The translations under genes and the position numbers were made by a program. The notes beneath the pieces were generated by a model. It searched no databases. It was not told where the DNA came from and saw nothing but the letters and a program-made list of their open reading frames with translations. Positions 43,972-53,768 of a DNA stretch of 64,000 nucleotides are shown piece by piece. Source of the DNA: Pyropia haitanensis (Eukaryota > Rhodophyta > Bangiophyceae > Bangiales > Bangiaceae). The stretch spans positions 2,156,064 to 2,220,063 of the forward strand of contig SDUX01000007.1 in NCBI GenBank assembly GCA_008729055.1. Reading direction: 5' to 3'. Each line of letters starts with the position of its first letter. Within the stretch, counting starts at the first letter, position 1.

Positions 43972-45143
43972 GCCGCGGCGGGGGCGGTCGACACGGGCCG
44001 CCCCCCCCCCCCCCCCCCCCCGCAGCGTCCGCAGCCGCTGCCGGCACTGCGCGGCGGTGCGGGGGGACGACCGCGGCGGCGCCGCCGCCGTCACCGCCGC
44101 CGCCGCGGCGGGCCAGTCGCGGGGGCGTGCCGCCGCGGCGGCGCGGAGGGCGGCGGTTTCGGCGGTGGTCCAGCGGCGGCGGCGGCGGCGGCGGGGGGGG
44201 GGGGGGGGGGGGCGGGGGGGGGGGGGGGGGGTGCCCGTGCCGCTCGTCGTGCCGCTGGGGGGGGGGGGGGGGGGGGGGCACCCGTTAGGGTGCCCATGAC
44301 GAGTATGCGCGCGCGCTTGGCCGGCCGGGGGGGGGGGAAGGGGGGAGGGGGGGGGGGGGTCGGTCGAGGGCGCGCCCGCCACCGCCGCCAAACCCGCCGC
44401 CGACGCTGCCGCCGCCGCCGCCGCCGCCGCCGCGGCTGTCGCCGCCGGTGGGCACGTTGCCGCCGCCGCGGGCGCCGCGGCGGGCGGCTCGGCGAGCAGC
44501 TCGGCGAGGCACCCAAAGTCCGCGCGCAGCCGCGGGGCGACGACGCGCCCCCCCCCTCCGCGCACCCCCCCCCCCCCCCCCGCCACCACCGCGGTCGCCG
44601 CCACCGCCGCCACCGCCGCGGTCGCCGCCGCGGTCGCCGCCCGCCGGCCGGCCGTCGTACGTGGGCGTCAGCGCCGAAAAAGCCGACTCGCTGCGCCCCC
44701 CCCCCACCCCCCCACGCCCCAGGCGACGGGGCGGCGGCGGCGGCGCACCGCCGCCCCCCCCCGGCGGCGGCGGCGGCACCAGCCACAGCGGCACCAGCCG
44801 CAGCAGCGGCGGCGGCGGCAGCGGCGGCGGCGGCGGCGGCGGTGGTGGGAAAGGCGGCGGCGGACGGGGTGGCGGCCGGCGACGGCGGCGGGGTGGCGTC
44901 GGCGCAGACGCGGGGGGGGGGGGGGGGGGGAGGCCGCCCCGCCACGCGGGGGGCGTGCCCGCCGCGGCGGCGGCGGCGGCGCGGGTCGGTGGGGGGGGTG
45001 TCCGCGTGGGGGTGGCGGCCGCCGCGACGCCGCCGGGGGGGGGGGGGGGGGGGGGGACACGGCAAAGGCCGACGCGATGAGCGCCGCGGCGGGGGTGGCG
45101 GGGGGGGGGGGGGGGGGGGGGGCCACGCCAGCACCACGTCCAT
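41518..45143 (-). CDS. Cramped-like protein: SANT/Myb domain plus ubiquitin-like domain, heavily frameshifted
   Basis: Read on the minus strand in successive frames, this locus shows protein-like islands separated by G runs: YVYTPMDVVLAW (start Met at 45143), ALIASAFAVS, SAFSALTPTYDGRPAG, LRADFGCLAELLAE and KRARILVMGTLTG. A SANT/Myb domain follows (RRRWTTAETAALRAAA, RDWPAAAAAV, RTAAQCRQRLRTL; about 44185-44020). Next is RKRPKVTLQLVPAS, NPRVEVVAAPRRTLGAI, AHFAQRWG and RPYRLRWAVVAG (about 43300-42838). The C-terminal part contains LLDARLPSLSDSLFARI and ends PPSRLPD at 41518. A SANT domain followed by a KVTLQLFP...HLN.RWG-type ubiquitin-like domain is the layout of Cramped/TKI1-type chromatin regulators, so I infer that family. 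At least seven frame changes are needed, all at C/G homopolymers, so it is either badly resolved sequence or a pseudogene. The start is a guess. Confidence 0.5.
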
Positions 45144-45732
45144 GGGGGTGTACACGTACCCGTGGGGGGAGGCAGGGGGGAGTGGTGTAACACAGAGGGG
45201 GGGCGAGGGGGGGGGGGGGGGGCGGGGGGGGAACGGGGGACCGGCACCCAGAGGCGAGAGGAGGGCGGGGGATGATGTAGAGAGGGGGGGGGGATGATGG
45301 CAGGCCGCCGTTGACGACTCTAGACGGGGACGGCGTTGACGCGGTGGAGGGGGTTGGAAGAGAGGGGGGAGGGAAGAGGGGGGGGGGGGGGTGGGAAAGA
45401 GTGCGGGCTGAGGCCGGAACAGCCCACGACCACCACGGGGCCCCCCCCGGTGGAGGCGCGCCGTCACGGCGGCGGTGGTGCCACCCACCACCCCCCCCGG
45501 CGGGCGCCGCGGCCGACGGCGGCCGGCCCGCGCGGCTACCGGCCGACCGTGGCAGCACCCGGTCGACCGGCGGGCGGTGGTCGCGGCGCGGCGGCCCCGC
45601 CGCCGCCCACGGGGGACCCCCCCCGCCGGCAGCAGCCGCCGCCGCCGCCGCCGCCGCCCGGCACGCCGGCGGCGGCGCGTGCCACCCCGCGGGCCCGCCC
45701 GCCGCCGCCCGCCGCGCGGCCGCCGCGTCGAC

Positions 45733-45770
<38 letters not shown>

Positions 45771-46032
45771 TGCGCGGCCGGCCGTGGGCGGCGGCCGCCC
45801 GCCGCACCGCGGGCGGGGTGGCCGTCGAGGGGGGGGGGGGGGGGGGGAGCGCGCGGCTGCCGCCGGCTGCCGGCGGCACCCGCGCTGGCGGGAGGGGGTG
45901 GCGCGGCGGCGGCGGCCCGCGGCGGCCGCGGCGGCTGGGCTGGGTGGCGCCGCGGCGGGGGGGGGCGGCCGCCGCGGCGGCGCGCCGTGGCGGCGGCGCG
46001 CCGCCCGCCGCGGGCGCGCGCGCACGCCGGCA
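45144..46032. other. G-run-rich interval upstream of the Cramped-like gene
   Basis: Contains several G runs of 10-25 bases (for example 45090-45121 and 45380-45391) and CGG repeats. Open frames on both strands are compositional. It is the probable promoter side of the minus-strand gene, but no motif is identifiable. Confidence 0.5.
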
Positions 46033-46197
46033 ATCGTCAGCTGCCCATGAAAGCCCATCCAAAGCCTGGTTTGGATGGGACCTGGATGGGAACTGGATGG
46101 GCCTCAGAAGCCCCATCGAAGCGCCTTTTCGATGAGCCTTCGATGGCATCTCGATGGGGACTCACTTGGATGGGCTCGATGGGATTTCCCATCGAGC
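46033..46197 (+). repeat. Left inverted-repeat array of the 1.37-kb element
   Basis: After the ATCGTCAG terminus the array contains CCCATCCAAAG, TTTGGATGGG, CTGGATGGG (twice), CCCATCGAAG, TTTTCGATGAG, CTTCGATGG, CTCGATGGGG, CTTGGATGGG, CTCGATGGG and CCCATCGAG. Confidence 0.75.
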
Positions 46198-47221
46198 AAA
46201 AGACTCGAGAGAACTGGCCAACAGGCTACATTTATTGAGCTATCTCGAGCACAAATGTGACGTTTCCACGAAACGACTGCTGCCTTTTCTTCTGCACGTG
46301 TCATTGGCTTATAAACTCTGGTGACAGTGTCTCATCAGCCAATAGACGGCGTGATTGAGTCAAAAGACTGAAAGTTTTAAATATTCATAGGCATGTCGAT
46401 CTTGCGCCACCCGGTAATATTGATCACCTTCGCTGTCAGACACCCGCTGCACACCCGCTCAATGAACCACTACACTGCCACTCGCATTAGTTTTCTCTCG
46501 CACGGCATGGCTTTTGGATCATATATACTCTCACTATACACTGCGATTGAAGTACCCGTTATTGTGTTGAGCGGCGTAGAAGTGCCGCGGTACGCTACGG
46601 CATGGTCGCTCTTTGCTGATCCTCTTCAAAACTGTTGCTCCTGTCTTTCTGTGGAAGCGGCCCACGAAGTTGACTGTCGCTGTAACTCGGTCTTGCCGCG
46701 ACCTCAGCCACATGTTCTATCGCTGTCTCTGTCGGTGCCTTTGGCGTACCAGATCTGACTCTGAGCATACTCATCGCACCAGAGAGACACCGAGTGCGCC
46801 GGAGCCTCTTTCTGGTAAAAGACCAGGAGCATGCATGGTGCCGAGAGCAGGCTTGTTCCAGGGCCCGAAGGACGAAGAAAGATCGTTTTCGCCCTGACGC
46901 CGACTCCGCGCGAAGGTGCGACTCCATGCGCGTTCGTCGCTTCTTACAGAACATGAAATCAATGAAACGTCCAATCGAGGTTCGTGACCTCAGCCTTTTC
47001 GCGCCGAGATGCTCAGGGAGGTCCCCTGTGCGGACAACGGCGCGCCGCTGTCGCAACACATGTCATTGTTTGCTCCAACCTGGCTGGAAGTGGCCGTTGA
47101 TTCAACATTTCTGGAGGAGTCCTTGTGAGGTTGTTGATCCATCCAATCAGAGAGCGTCTAGCAGCGTGGATCTCGCGCCTCTTGCGGTGTCCCAAGACTT
47201 TTGCGGGGCACGTGAGACAAA

Positions 47222-47400
47222 AGCCCATCGAACGCTGTGTTCGCTTCGGGCCCGGCCCCGTCGAGAGTCCCATCCAAAGTGCGCTTTCGATGGGCTTTTG
47301 GATGGGCTGGAAACGCCCATCGAAACGGGCCTTCGATGGGCCGATGGGGGTGGATGGGGTTGGATGGGAACTCGAAGGGGTTTAGGTGGGAACTGACGAT
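47222..47400 (-). repeat. Right inverted-repeat array of the 1.37-kb element
   Basis: Contains GCCCATCGAAC, TCCCATCCAAAG, CTTTCGATGGG, TTTTGGATGGG, GCCCATCGAAA, CCTTCGATGGG, CGATGGGGG, TGGATGGGG and TTGGATGGG, ending in CTGACGAT at 47393-47400. Confidence 0.75.
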
Positions 47401-49680
47401 GGCGGCGGCGGCGCGGCGCTGTTGGCGCGGCGGCGCGGCGCTTTTGGCGCGGCGGGCGGGTTCCCCCCCCGCTGCTGCGCGGGTACCACCACGTGTCAAA
47501 CGGGACCGTCGCCCAAACGGCAGACGGACCGGGCTGTGCCGGTGAAACCGTGTCAAGAATCGGTTGCTTTTTTGGCAGCGACCGAGGCCCGCGCGCTTGC
47601 GAAAACCGAGGGTGGGAGCCGGCGCGTTGGCCAACGTCTCGCGGAAATCGACCGTTCTGTGACCCGCGCTGTTGGTTTTTCACAGAGAGAAGCAAGCGCC
47701 GCCGTGTGCCAGTGACCGTTTTTTACTTGGTTGGGTTGCGGAAAAACACACAAGGAAAGAAATGAAACGACACGCCCACCCGTGGGAAGCGCCACACGGG
47801 TGCCCCACTGGACCTAGAGAAAGACGACAAGGTGCGGAGGCGGAGCTTGCGCAGGGAGGATGGCGGGGGCGCGAAAGACGACGGACGTGCCAGCGAGAGC
47901 GACAAGTGGGGAGAGCAGTGCGCGGCGGGTCGTGATACAGGGGGCGGCGCGGTACCGCCCCGCAGCCCGCACGCCGTCCGCCAACTGCGCGCCCCGCTCG
48001 GCCGGCCGTCTGTCCAGTCTGCGCCCCGCCCCGGGCACGATCGTACCCGGCCACGCGCCGCCACGACCAGAGACAATCTGAAGGTGTTACGAGGGGAAAG
48101 GCGGCCACACCAAAGCAGACACTCCCGCCTTGGGTGGCTGCCTTTTTTTTGGCCCTCCTGGCCCGGTCGCAGACGCCATTCCACCGTGACGTTGTGTGGG
48201 CTCGCCATCGGCTGGCGACCATCTGCGTGTCGCCGTGCAGCACGTTGTAGAGCGCGCCGTGAAGATGCTGTCGGTCACTCGCCACCGTCGTTTATGTTGT
48301 CCCTGCGTAGCCCTGCTCGAGACGCGCTTTGGTTCGTCCGAGCGGACGCGTCGCGACGGACCCCAAGTCCCCCATTGCAAACGAAAAACCGCAGCAGACA
48401 GAAAACGCTCCGTCCAAAAATCCACAAAGACGGGCCACCAATCCCCGCGCGGGCCCTGTTCCCAACGCACACATTCGCAACCACAGCTCGCGACGGTTTG
48501 GACGGCACCGCGCGGCGTGCCGTGCGCCGCCGCCGCCGGCCCGTGTGGGGGTGTGCCCGCGTCGCGCGGCCGCCGCGGCCGTCGGCGGCGGCCGTCGCGG
48601 CCCACGGCGGCGGCCGCCGCGCCGGCGCCGTGCGGTCGGCGGCCGCCCGCCGCGGCCGCCGCGGGGCGGCGGCACCCCCCCCCCCCCACCCGTCGGCGCG
48701 CCGTCGCGCCCGCCGACGGCGACAGCGGCAGCCGCCCCGCCCGCCGCGTCGGCCGCGGCCGCGGTCGGCGTGCCCCACCGCGCGGGGGGGGGCCGTTTTT
48801 CCCCCCCCCGCGGTGGCGGTTGCCCGCCCGTGGCGGGCCGCCGCCCTCGGCCGGCGGTGGGCGGGCGTGGCGGGCGGCGGGTCGGCGGGCGGCAGGCCGC
48901 GGCGGCGGACGCGGCGGCACCTGCTGGGGGCGCGGCCAGACCCCCGCCCCGTCCAAAGGGAAAAAAAACCACCGTCGAGGGAAAAATCCGGGGCAGGGCG
49001 GTGCCGCGGAGGGCGGGGGGGGGGGTGGGCGCTCGCGTCGGCGGCTCGCGTCGAGGGAGGACGCCGCGTTGGCCCGCTGGATGGTCCAAGGCGCGGTTGG
49101 CCTGCGGTGGCGGCGTTGTGGCGCGTCGCCATGCCGAGGAGGGGGCTGAGGAGGGGGTTTGGGGGACGGCGATGCCGCCGCGATGCCGCCGCGATGCCGC
49201 CGTGCCGTGGCCGACCGTCCACCCCTCTCTGAGAGTACGGGTGGGTCCCACTGGCAAGGTCACCGACGGCGGACGGGAGGCGACCATCCAAGGTGTGTCA
49301 GGAAGGGTGGCGTCGCAGGCGCCCGCGCGTGGCCCGCCGCTGGGACGACCGGAACGGGATGAGGGCGGGAGCCGCAGCGTGCATCGCAGCGGGGAGCCCG
49401 GGGCGGCGCGCGGGGAGAGGCAGGCGTGGGCCTCCAGGCTACGGTTGCGCCAGCTCTGCTACACCAGAGCACGCACCACAAGTACCGTACGCTGCTTTCG
49501 TCTCGCCGCTCCCCCCACTCCCCCCCCCCCCCCCCCAACATGTCACCCTCCACACCCTCCCATCGACCGAACCGAGTGCACCTCCCGCACCAACCCCCCC
49601 TCCCCCCACTCCCACCCACCCCACCCCCTCCCCCCCCCCTACCCCCCTCCCAACGCGGGACTCCCCCCCCCCCCGCCCCC
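47401..49680. other. Intergenic region with no recognisable gene
   Basis: About 47400-47460 is GCGGCG-type repeat. About 47520-48460 has moderate GC and several overlapping frames on both strands, none with a known domain. From about 48500 the CGG/CCG composition returns. The interval 49500-49680 is C-rich and forms the 3' flank of the minus-strand MCM10 gene. Confidence 0.5.
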
Positions 49681-50231
49681 TTACAGCCACCGACACCGCA
49701 GGCGCTTCCCCCCCCGCGCCGCCCCCTCCCGCGCGCGCAGCACGGCGAGCGACCGCTCCCGCGGCGCCCCCCCCGCCGCCGCCGCCGCCGCCGCCGCCGT
49801 CGCGTCCACCCCCGCCCGCAGCGCCGCCATCCGCGCGCGCGCCACCGCGGGCGGTACCCCCGCCGGCCGCCCCCGGCCGCCGCCACGCCCGCCGCCACGG
49901 CCGCCGCCATCCCCCCCCCCCCGCCGCCACCACCACCACCACCACCACCACCACCACCACCACCACCACCACCGCTGCCGCTGCCGCTGCCGCGGGCAGG
50001 CGGTGGCGCAAAGGCGTGGCGCCCCCCCGGCGGCGCCGACAGGTCCACCCGCACCGGCAGGCGGTCGGCGAGCGACGGCAGCGCCGGCCGCCCCGCCGAG
50101 CCCGGCTGCTGCCGGTCGTGCCGCCACGGCGCGGTCAGGGCGTCGCGCGCCGCCGCCGCGTGCCGCGGGCAGCGGCGGCCAAACGCAACGTCCACCCACA
50201 CCCCACACCGGCCGCCCGCCGCGCCGCCGCC

Positions 50232-50262
<31 letters not shown>

Positions 50263-50973
50263 CCACCGCCACCGCCGCCGCCACCGCCGCCGCCGCCGCC
50301 GCCACCGCCGCCGCCGCCGCGGCCGCCGTGGCGGGGCGCGTCACACGTGGCAAAGTCGGCGTGCCGGCCGAGCGGCACCACGTCCTCGGCCGCGCGGACG
50401 AGGAGCGCGTGCCCCCCCCCCCCCCCGCGGCGGCCGTCACGACCGCCGCGGCGGTCCCCGTCGCGGCCGCCGCCGCGTCTGCCGTCACCGCCGCCGCCGC
50501 CGCCCGCCGCCGTGCCGCCGCCGCCGCCGCCGCCGCCACCGCCGCCCCCTCCCGTGGAAACACCACCCGCGGACACCGCAGCGCAACGACCGTGCCCGGC
50601 GGCACCGCCGCGGCGGCGGCGGCGGCGGCGGCGGCGGCCCGCCCAAAGAGCACCACCGCGATGGAGGTGGCGCGGCCCGACGCCCGCGCCATATCACACA
50701 GGTCCCACACGACGTAGCGGCGGCCGTCGACGGTCGCGCGCGGCGACACGGACCGCGTCACCGTGCCGGTAACGACGGTGCGGGGGGCGGCCGCCGCGGC
50801 GGCGGGCGTCAGCCGCGGGATGGCCGCGATGCGCAGGCAGTGGTGGCCGTCGAGGCGCGCCGCGACGGCCGCGGCGGGCAGCGGCGCGTCGACAAGGTCC
50901 GCCCGCGCGTAGACGCTGTCGTGGTAGGCGTGGCGGCCGCCGGCCGCCGCGGTGCCGCCGACGGGGCGTGACC

Positions 50974-51014
<41 letters not shown>

Positions 51015-51501
51015 ACCGCCACGCCCGCACGGGCGGCGGCGGCCAGCGCGGGCGGGCACACCGTCGCGGCCACGCCGCGGGCGGCGGCCGCCGCCGCGGC
51101 GCCGCCACGCGGCCGCGCGTCGCGGCGGCCGCGCACCCGCTCCGGGCGGTCCCCGACGCGGGCGGCCGCCGCGGCCGGGGCGCCGCCGCCGCCGCCGCCG
51201 CCCGCCACGGGCGGCGGCACCGCCGGCGGCGGCACCACGGCCGCCGCCGCGTCCACGCGCGCCCGCTTGGCAGGGGGAGCCGCCGCCGCCGCCGCCGCCA
51301 CCGCGGCGGCCGCCCCCCCCGCCGCCCGCACCGCGGCGGGCGCGGCGCCAGCCGCCGCCGCCGCCGCCGCCGCCGGCGCGGTCGGCAGCCCCCGCAGCCG
51401 CCGCACCGCCGGCCGTCGCGGGCGCCACAACGACGCGAGCGTTGCGGCGGTGCCGCCGCCGCCGACGGCCGGCGGCACCGGCGGCGGTGGCGGTGGCGGT
51501 G

Positions 51502-51535
<34 letters not shown>

Positions 51536-51574
51536 TGGTGGCGGCGGTGGCGCGGCGGGGATGGCGGCGGCGGC

Positions 51575-51616
<42 letters not shown>

Positions 51617-51657
51617 TGCCGCCGGTGGCAGCGGCGGCGGCGGCGGCGGCGACGGGC

Positions 51658-51700
<43 letters not shown>

Positions 51701-51898
51701 CTCGCGCGCGAGGAGGAGGCGCACCAGCTCCGCGTCGTCTGCGGGGTCTGCCGGCGGTGGTGGGGCGGCGGCCGCGGCGGCCGCGACGCGCCGCGCCTCG
51801 CGTGCGAGGAGCAGCGCCACCAGCCGGTCGGTGGGGGTGGCGGCCGCGGCGGGCGGCGGCGGGGGGGGGGTCGCCGCCGCTGCTGCTGCCGCCGCGGC

Positions 51899-51940
<42 letters not shown>

Positions 51941-51987
51941 AGCCGCCGCCGCCGCCCCCGCCGTCCGCGTCGTCGTCATTGTCGTCA

Positions 51988-52026
<39 letters not shown>

Positions 52027-52137
52027 ACGGCGTCGGTGCGGGCGTCGCCCGCGCGGCGCCGCCGGTGGGGTGCGCCGCCGCCGCCGCGACGGCGCCGCCG
52101 CGGCGGGTGGCGCGGGCGGCTACCCGAGACGCTGCCA

Positions 52138-52178
<41 letters not shown>

Positions 52179-52333
52179 ACCGCGCCGCCCCCGCGCCGGC
52201 GGGGAGGCGCGCCGCCGCCCGTCCCCAGCGGCGCCGCCGCCGCCGTCACCGCCGCCGCCGCCGCCGCGATCGACGGCGATGGGGACCGCGCCGTGCCGCC
52301 GGCACGGTGCCGGGAGGCGGTGGTGGTGGTGGT

Positions 52334-52371
<38 letters not shown>

Positions 52372-52657
52372 TGGCGGCGGGCGGCCGCCGCCACGCGGCT
52401 GGCGGCGGCACCGCGACCGGCGGCACGGCCGGCGGTGGCGGCGGCGGCAATGGTGGTGGCGGCGGCGGCGGCGGCTGTGTCGGCGGCGGCGGCTCGGCCG
52501 GCGTGACGAGCCGCAGCGGCGGCGGCGCGGCCATGGCGGTGAGCAGCGCCACGCCCGCGTCCGTGTCGCCCGAGCAGCCCGACGCGTCGTCGGTCGTGTC
52601 GCCTGGGGGGGGGGGTGGCGGCGGCAGCCGCCGTCGTGGCGTCTGCCGCGGCAGCAT
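49681..52657 (-). CDS. MCM10: MCM10 DNA replication factor, frameshifted at C runs
   Basis: MCM10 binds DNA, polymerase alpha and the CMG helicase at replication origins and forks. The ATG at 52655-52657 begins MLPRQTPRRR, followed by about 600 residues of Pro/Ala-rich sequence including short helical segments such as DRLVALLLAREARR. The OB fold is visible at about 50860-50620: LRIAAIPRLTP, TVVTGTVTRSVSPR, YVVWDLCDMA, SIAVVLFGRA and PGTVVALRCPRV. After a frame change in the 15-C run at 50412-50426 come DVVPLGRHADFATCDAPRHGG and, beyond a Gly insert, RCGVWVDVAFGRRCPRHAAAA. This is the MCM10 zinc finger (three Cys, one His). A second change at the C run 49911-49922 leads to the basic C-terminus GGKRLRCRWL at 49681. 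Homopolymer error is the simplest explanation, since every conserved block is intact. Confidence 0.78.
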
Positions 52658-53322
52658 GGTGCCGCTTGGGGGGCAGCCGTGAGCAGGGGGTAGGGGGGGG
52701 AGGGGGGGGGGGGGGGGCGCGGGCGTGGTGGCGTGGCGTCTGGCGCAGGGGGGTGAGGGGGGGGTGGGGGGGGGGGGGAGCGGGGGGGGGGTGGTGCGTT
52801 GGTGGAGGAGGGGGTGCGCCACGCGCGCACGGCGGGCGGCGGTGGGGGAGAGGGGGGGCGAGAGGGGGGTCACGACGTTGGCGCCAGGGCGCCGGGGGGG
52901 GGAGGCAGCCTGGCCAGCCGCGGAGCCGGCAGCGGGGAGCGCGGGGCGCGCGCGCTCCCGCCTGCCGCCGCGGACCGCGCCGATCCCACCCCCGCCGCCG
53001 ATGCGATCGGTGGCGTCCCGAGCCCGAGCGGCGGGTGCACCGGCGTTTGCCGTGTGCGTGGCGCGGAATGCGGCCGGGGAACCTCGATGTTCGCTCCGAC
53101 TGGATAACTTCGCGGGCTAGGTGAAGCAAATTGTCCTTTGAAAATCTTGACCTGTAAATCGTTTCGCTTTCGACTCTCTCAGGGCAGGTCCACCAATATA
53201 TGGGTATTCGCCCATATTCTTGCCACGTATGGTAAACGTGGTGCGCCGGACGCACCGATGCGGTCGTTCCCCACTGTCAACCGGTTAGCCCCAGCTAAAA
53301 ACGAACCTCTTTCGGCGAATAG

Positions 53323-53768
53323 ACTTGATGTAAGTTGCGTTGTAAGTTCGCTGCGGCACCCCAGCGCTATCGCTCGGCCAAAGCACCCTGTTTTCGCCGA
53401 ACCATAGCCGGCGGCGGCGGTGGATCGGAGCCGTGGGTCGGAGCCGGCGGCGGTGGGTGGGAGCCGGGCCGGCGGCGGCGGTGGGTCGGAGCCGGACCGG
53501 CGGTGGGTGGGAGCCGGGCCGGCGGCGGCGGTGGGTCGGAGCCGGACCGGCGGTGGGTCGGAGCTGTGCCAGCGGTGGGTCAAAGCCGTGCCGGCGGTGG
53601 GTCGGAGCCGGGCCAGTGGCGGCGGTGGGTCGGAGCCGTGCTGGCGGTAGGTCGGGGCCGTGCCGGCGGTGGGTGGGAGCCGGGCCGGCGGCGACGGTGG
53701 GTCTGGGCGACTCCGGGAACAGCAATCAACAGCAGAACAGCACCCCTCAATGCGACTTACATACAAGT
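53323..53768. repeat. Imperfect inverted repeats flanking a minisatellite
   Basis: ACTTGATGTAAGTTGCGTTG at 53323-53342 pairs with the reverse complement of 53747-53768 (ACTTGTATGTAAGTCGCATT), about 18 of 22 positions allowing one gap. The arms enclose the 22-bp minisatellite. This could be a small transposon-like element with an expanded interior, or chance. No target duplication was found. Confidence 0.4.
53411..53706. repeat. 22-bp minisatellite (GGTGGGTCGGAGCCG type)
   Basis: About a dozen units of the form CGGTGGGTCGGAGCCGTGCC-GG follow one another at a 22-bp period (for example 53551, 53573 and 53595). Some units carry one or two extra CGG triplets. All three frames stay open and give Gly/Arg/Ser or Val/Gly/Ala repeats, but a 22-base period does not keep a frame, so it is not coding. 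Confidence 0.9.

Larger units (their letters stand above)
46033..47400. mobile_element. 1.37-kb non-autonomous element with ATCGTCAG termini and SGATGGG arrays
   Basis: The left end reads ATCGTCAGCTGCCCA (46033 onward) and the minus-strand right end reads ATCGTCAGTTCCCA (47400 inward). Inside each end lie about 150 bases packed with TCGATGGG or TGGATGGG words in both orientations; for example AGCCCATCCAAA...TTTGGATGGGAC occurs in both arrays. The core (about 46200-47220) has clearly lower GC than its flanks, CCAAT-like and TATA-like words (TTATAAACTC near 46311) and no frame longer than about 155 codons. I therefore call it a non-autonomous DNA element related to the one at 27392-30855. No target-site duplication is evident. 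Confidence 0.65.
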
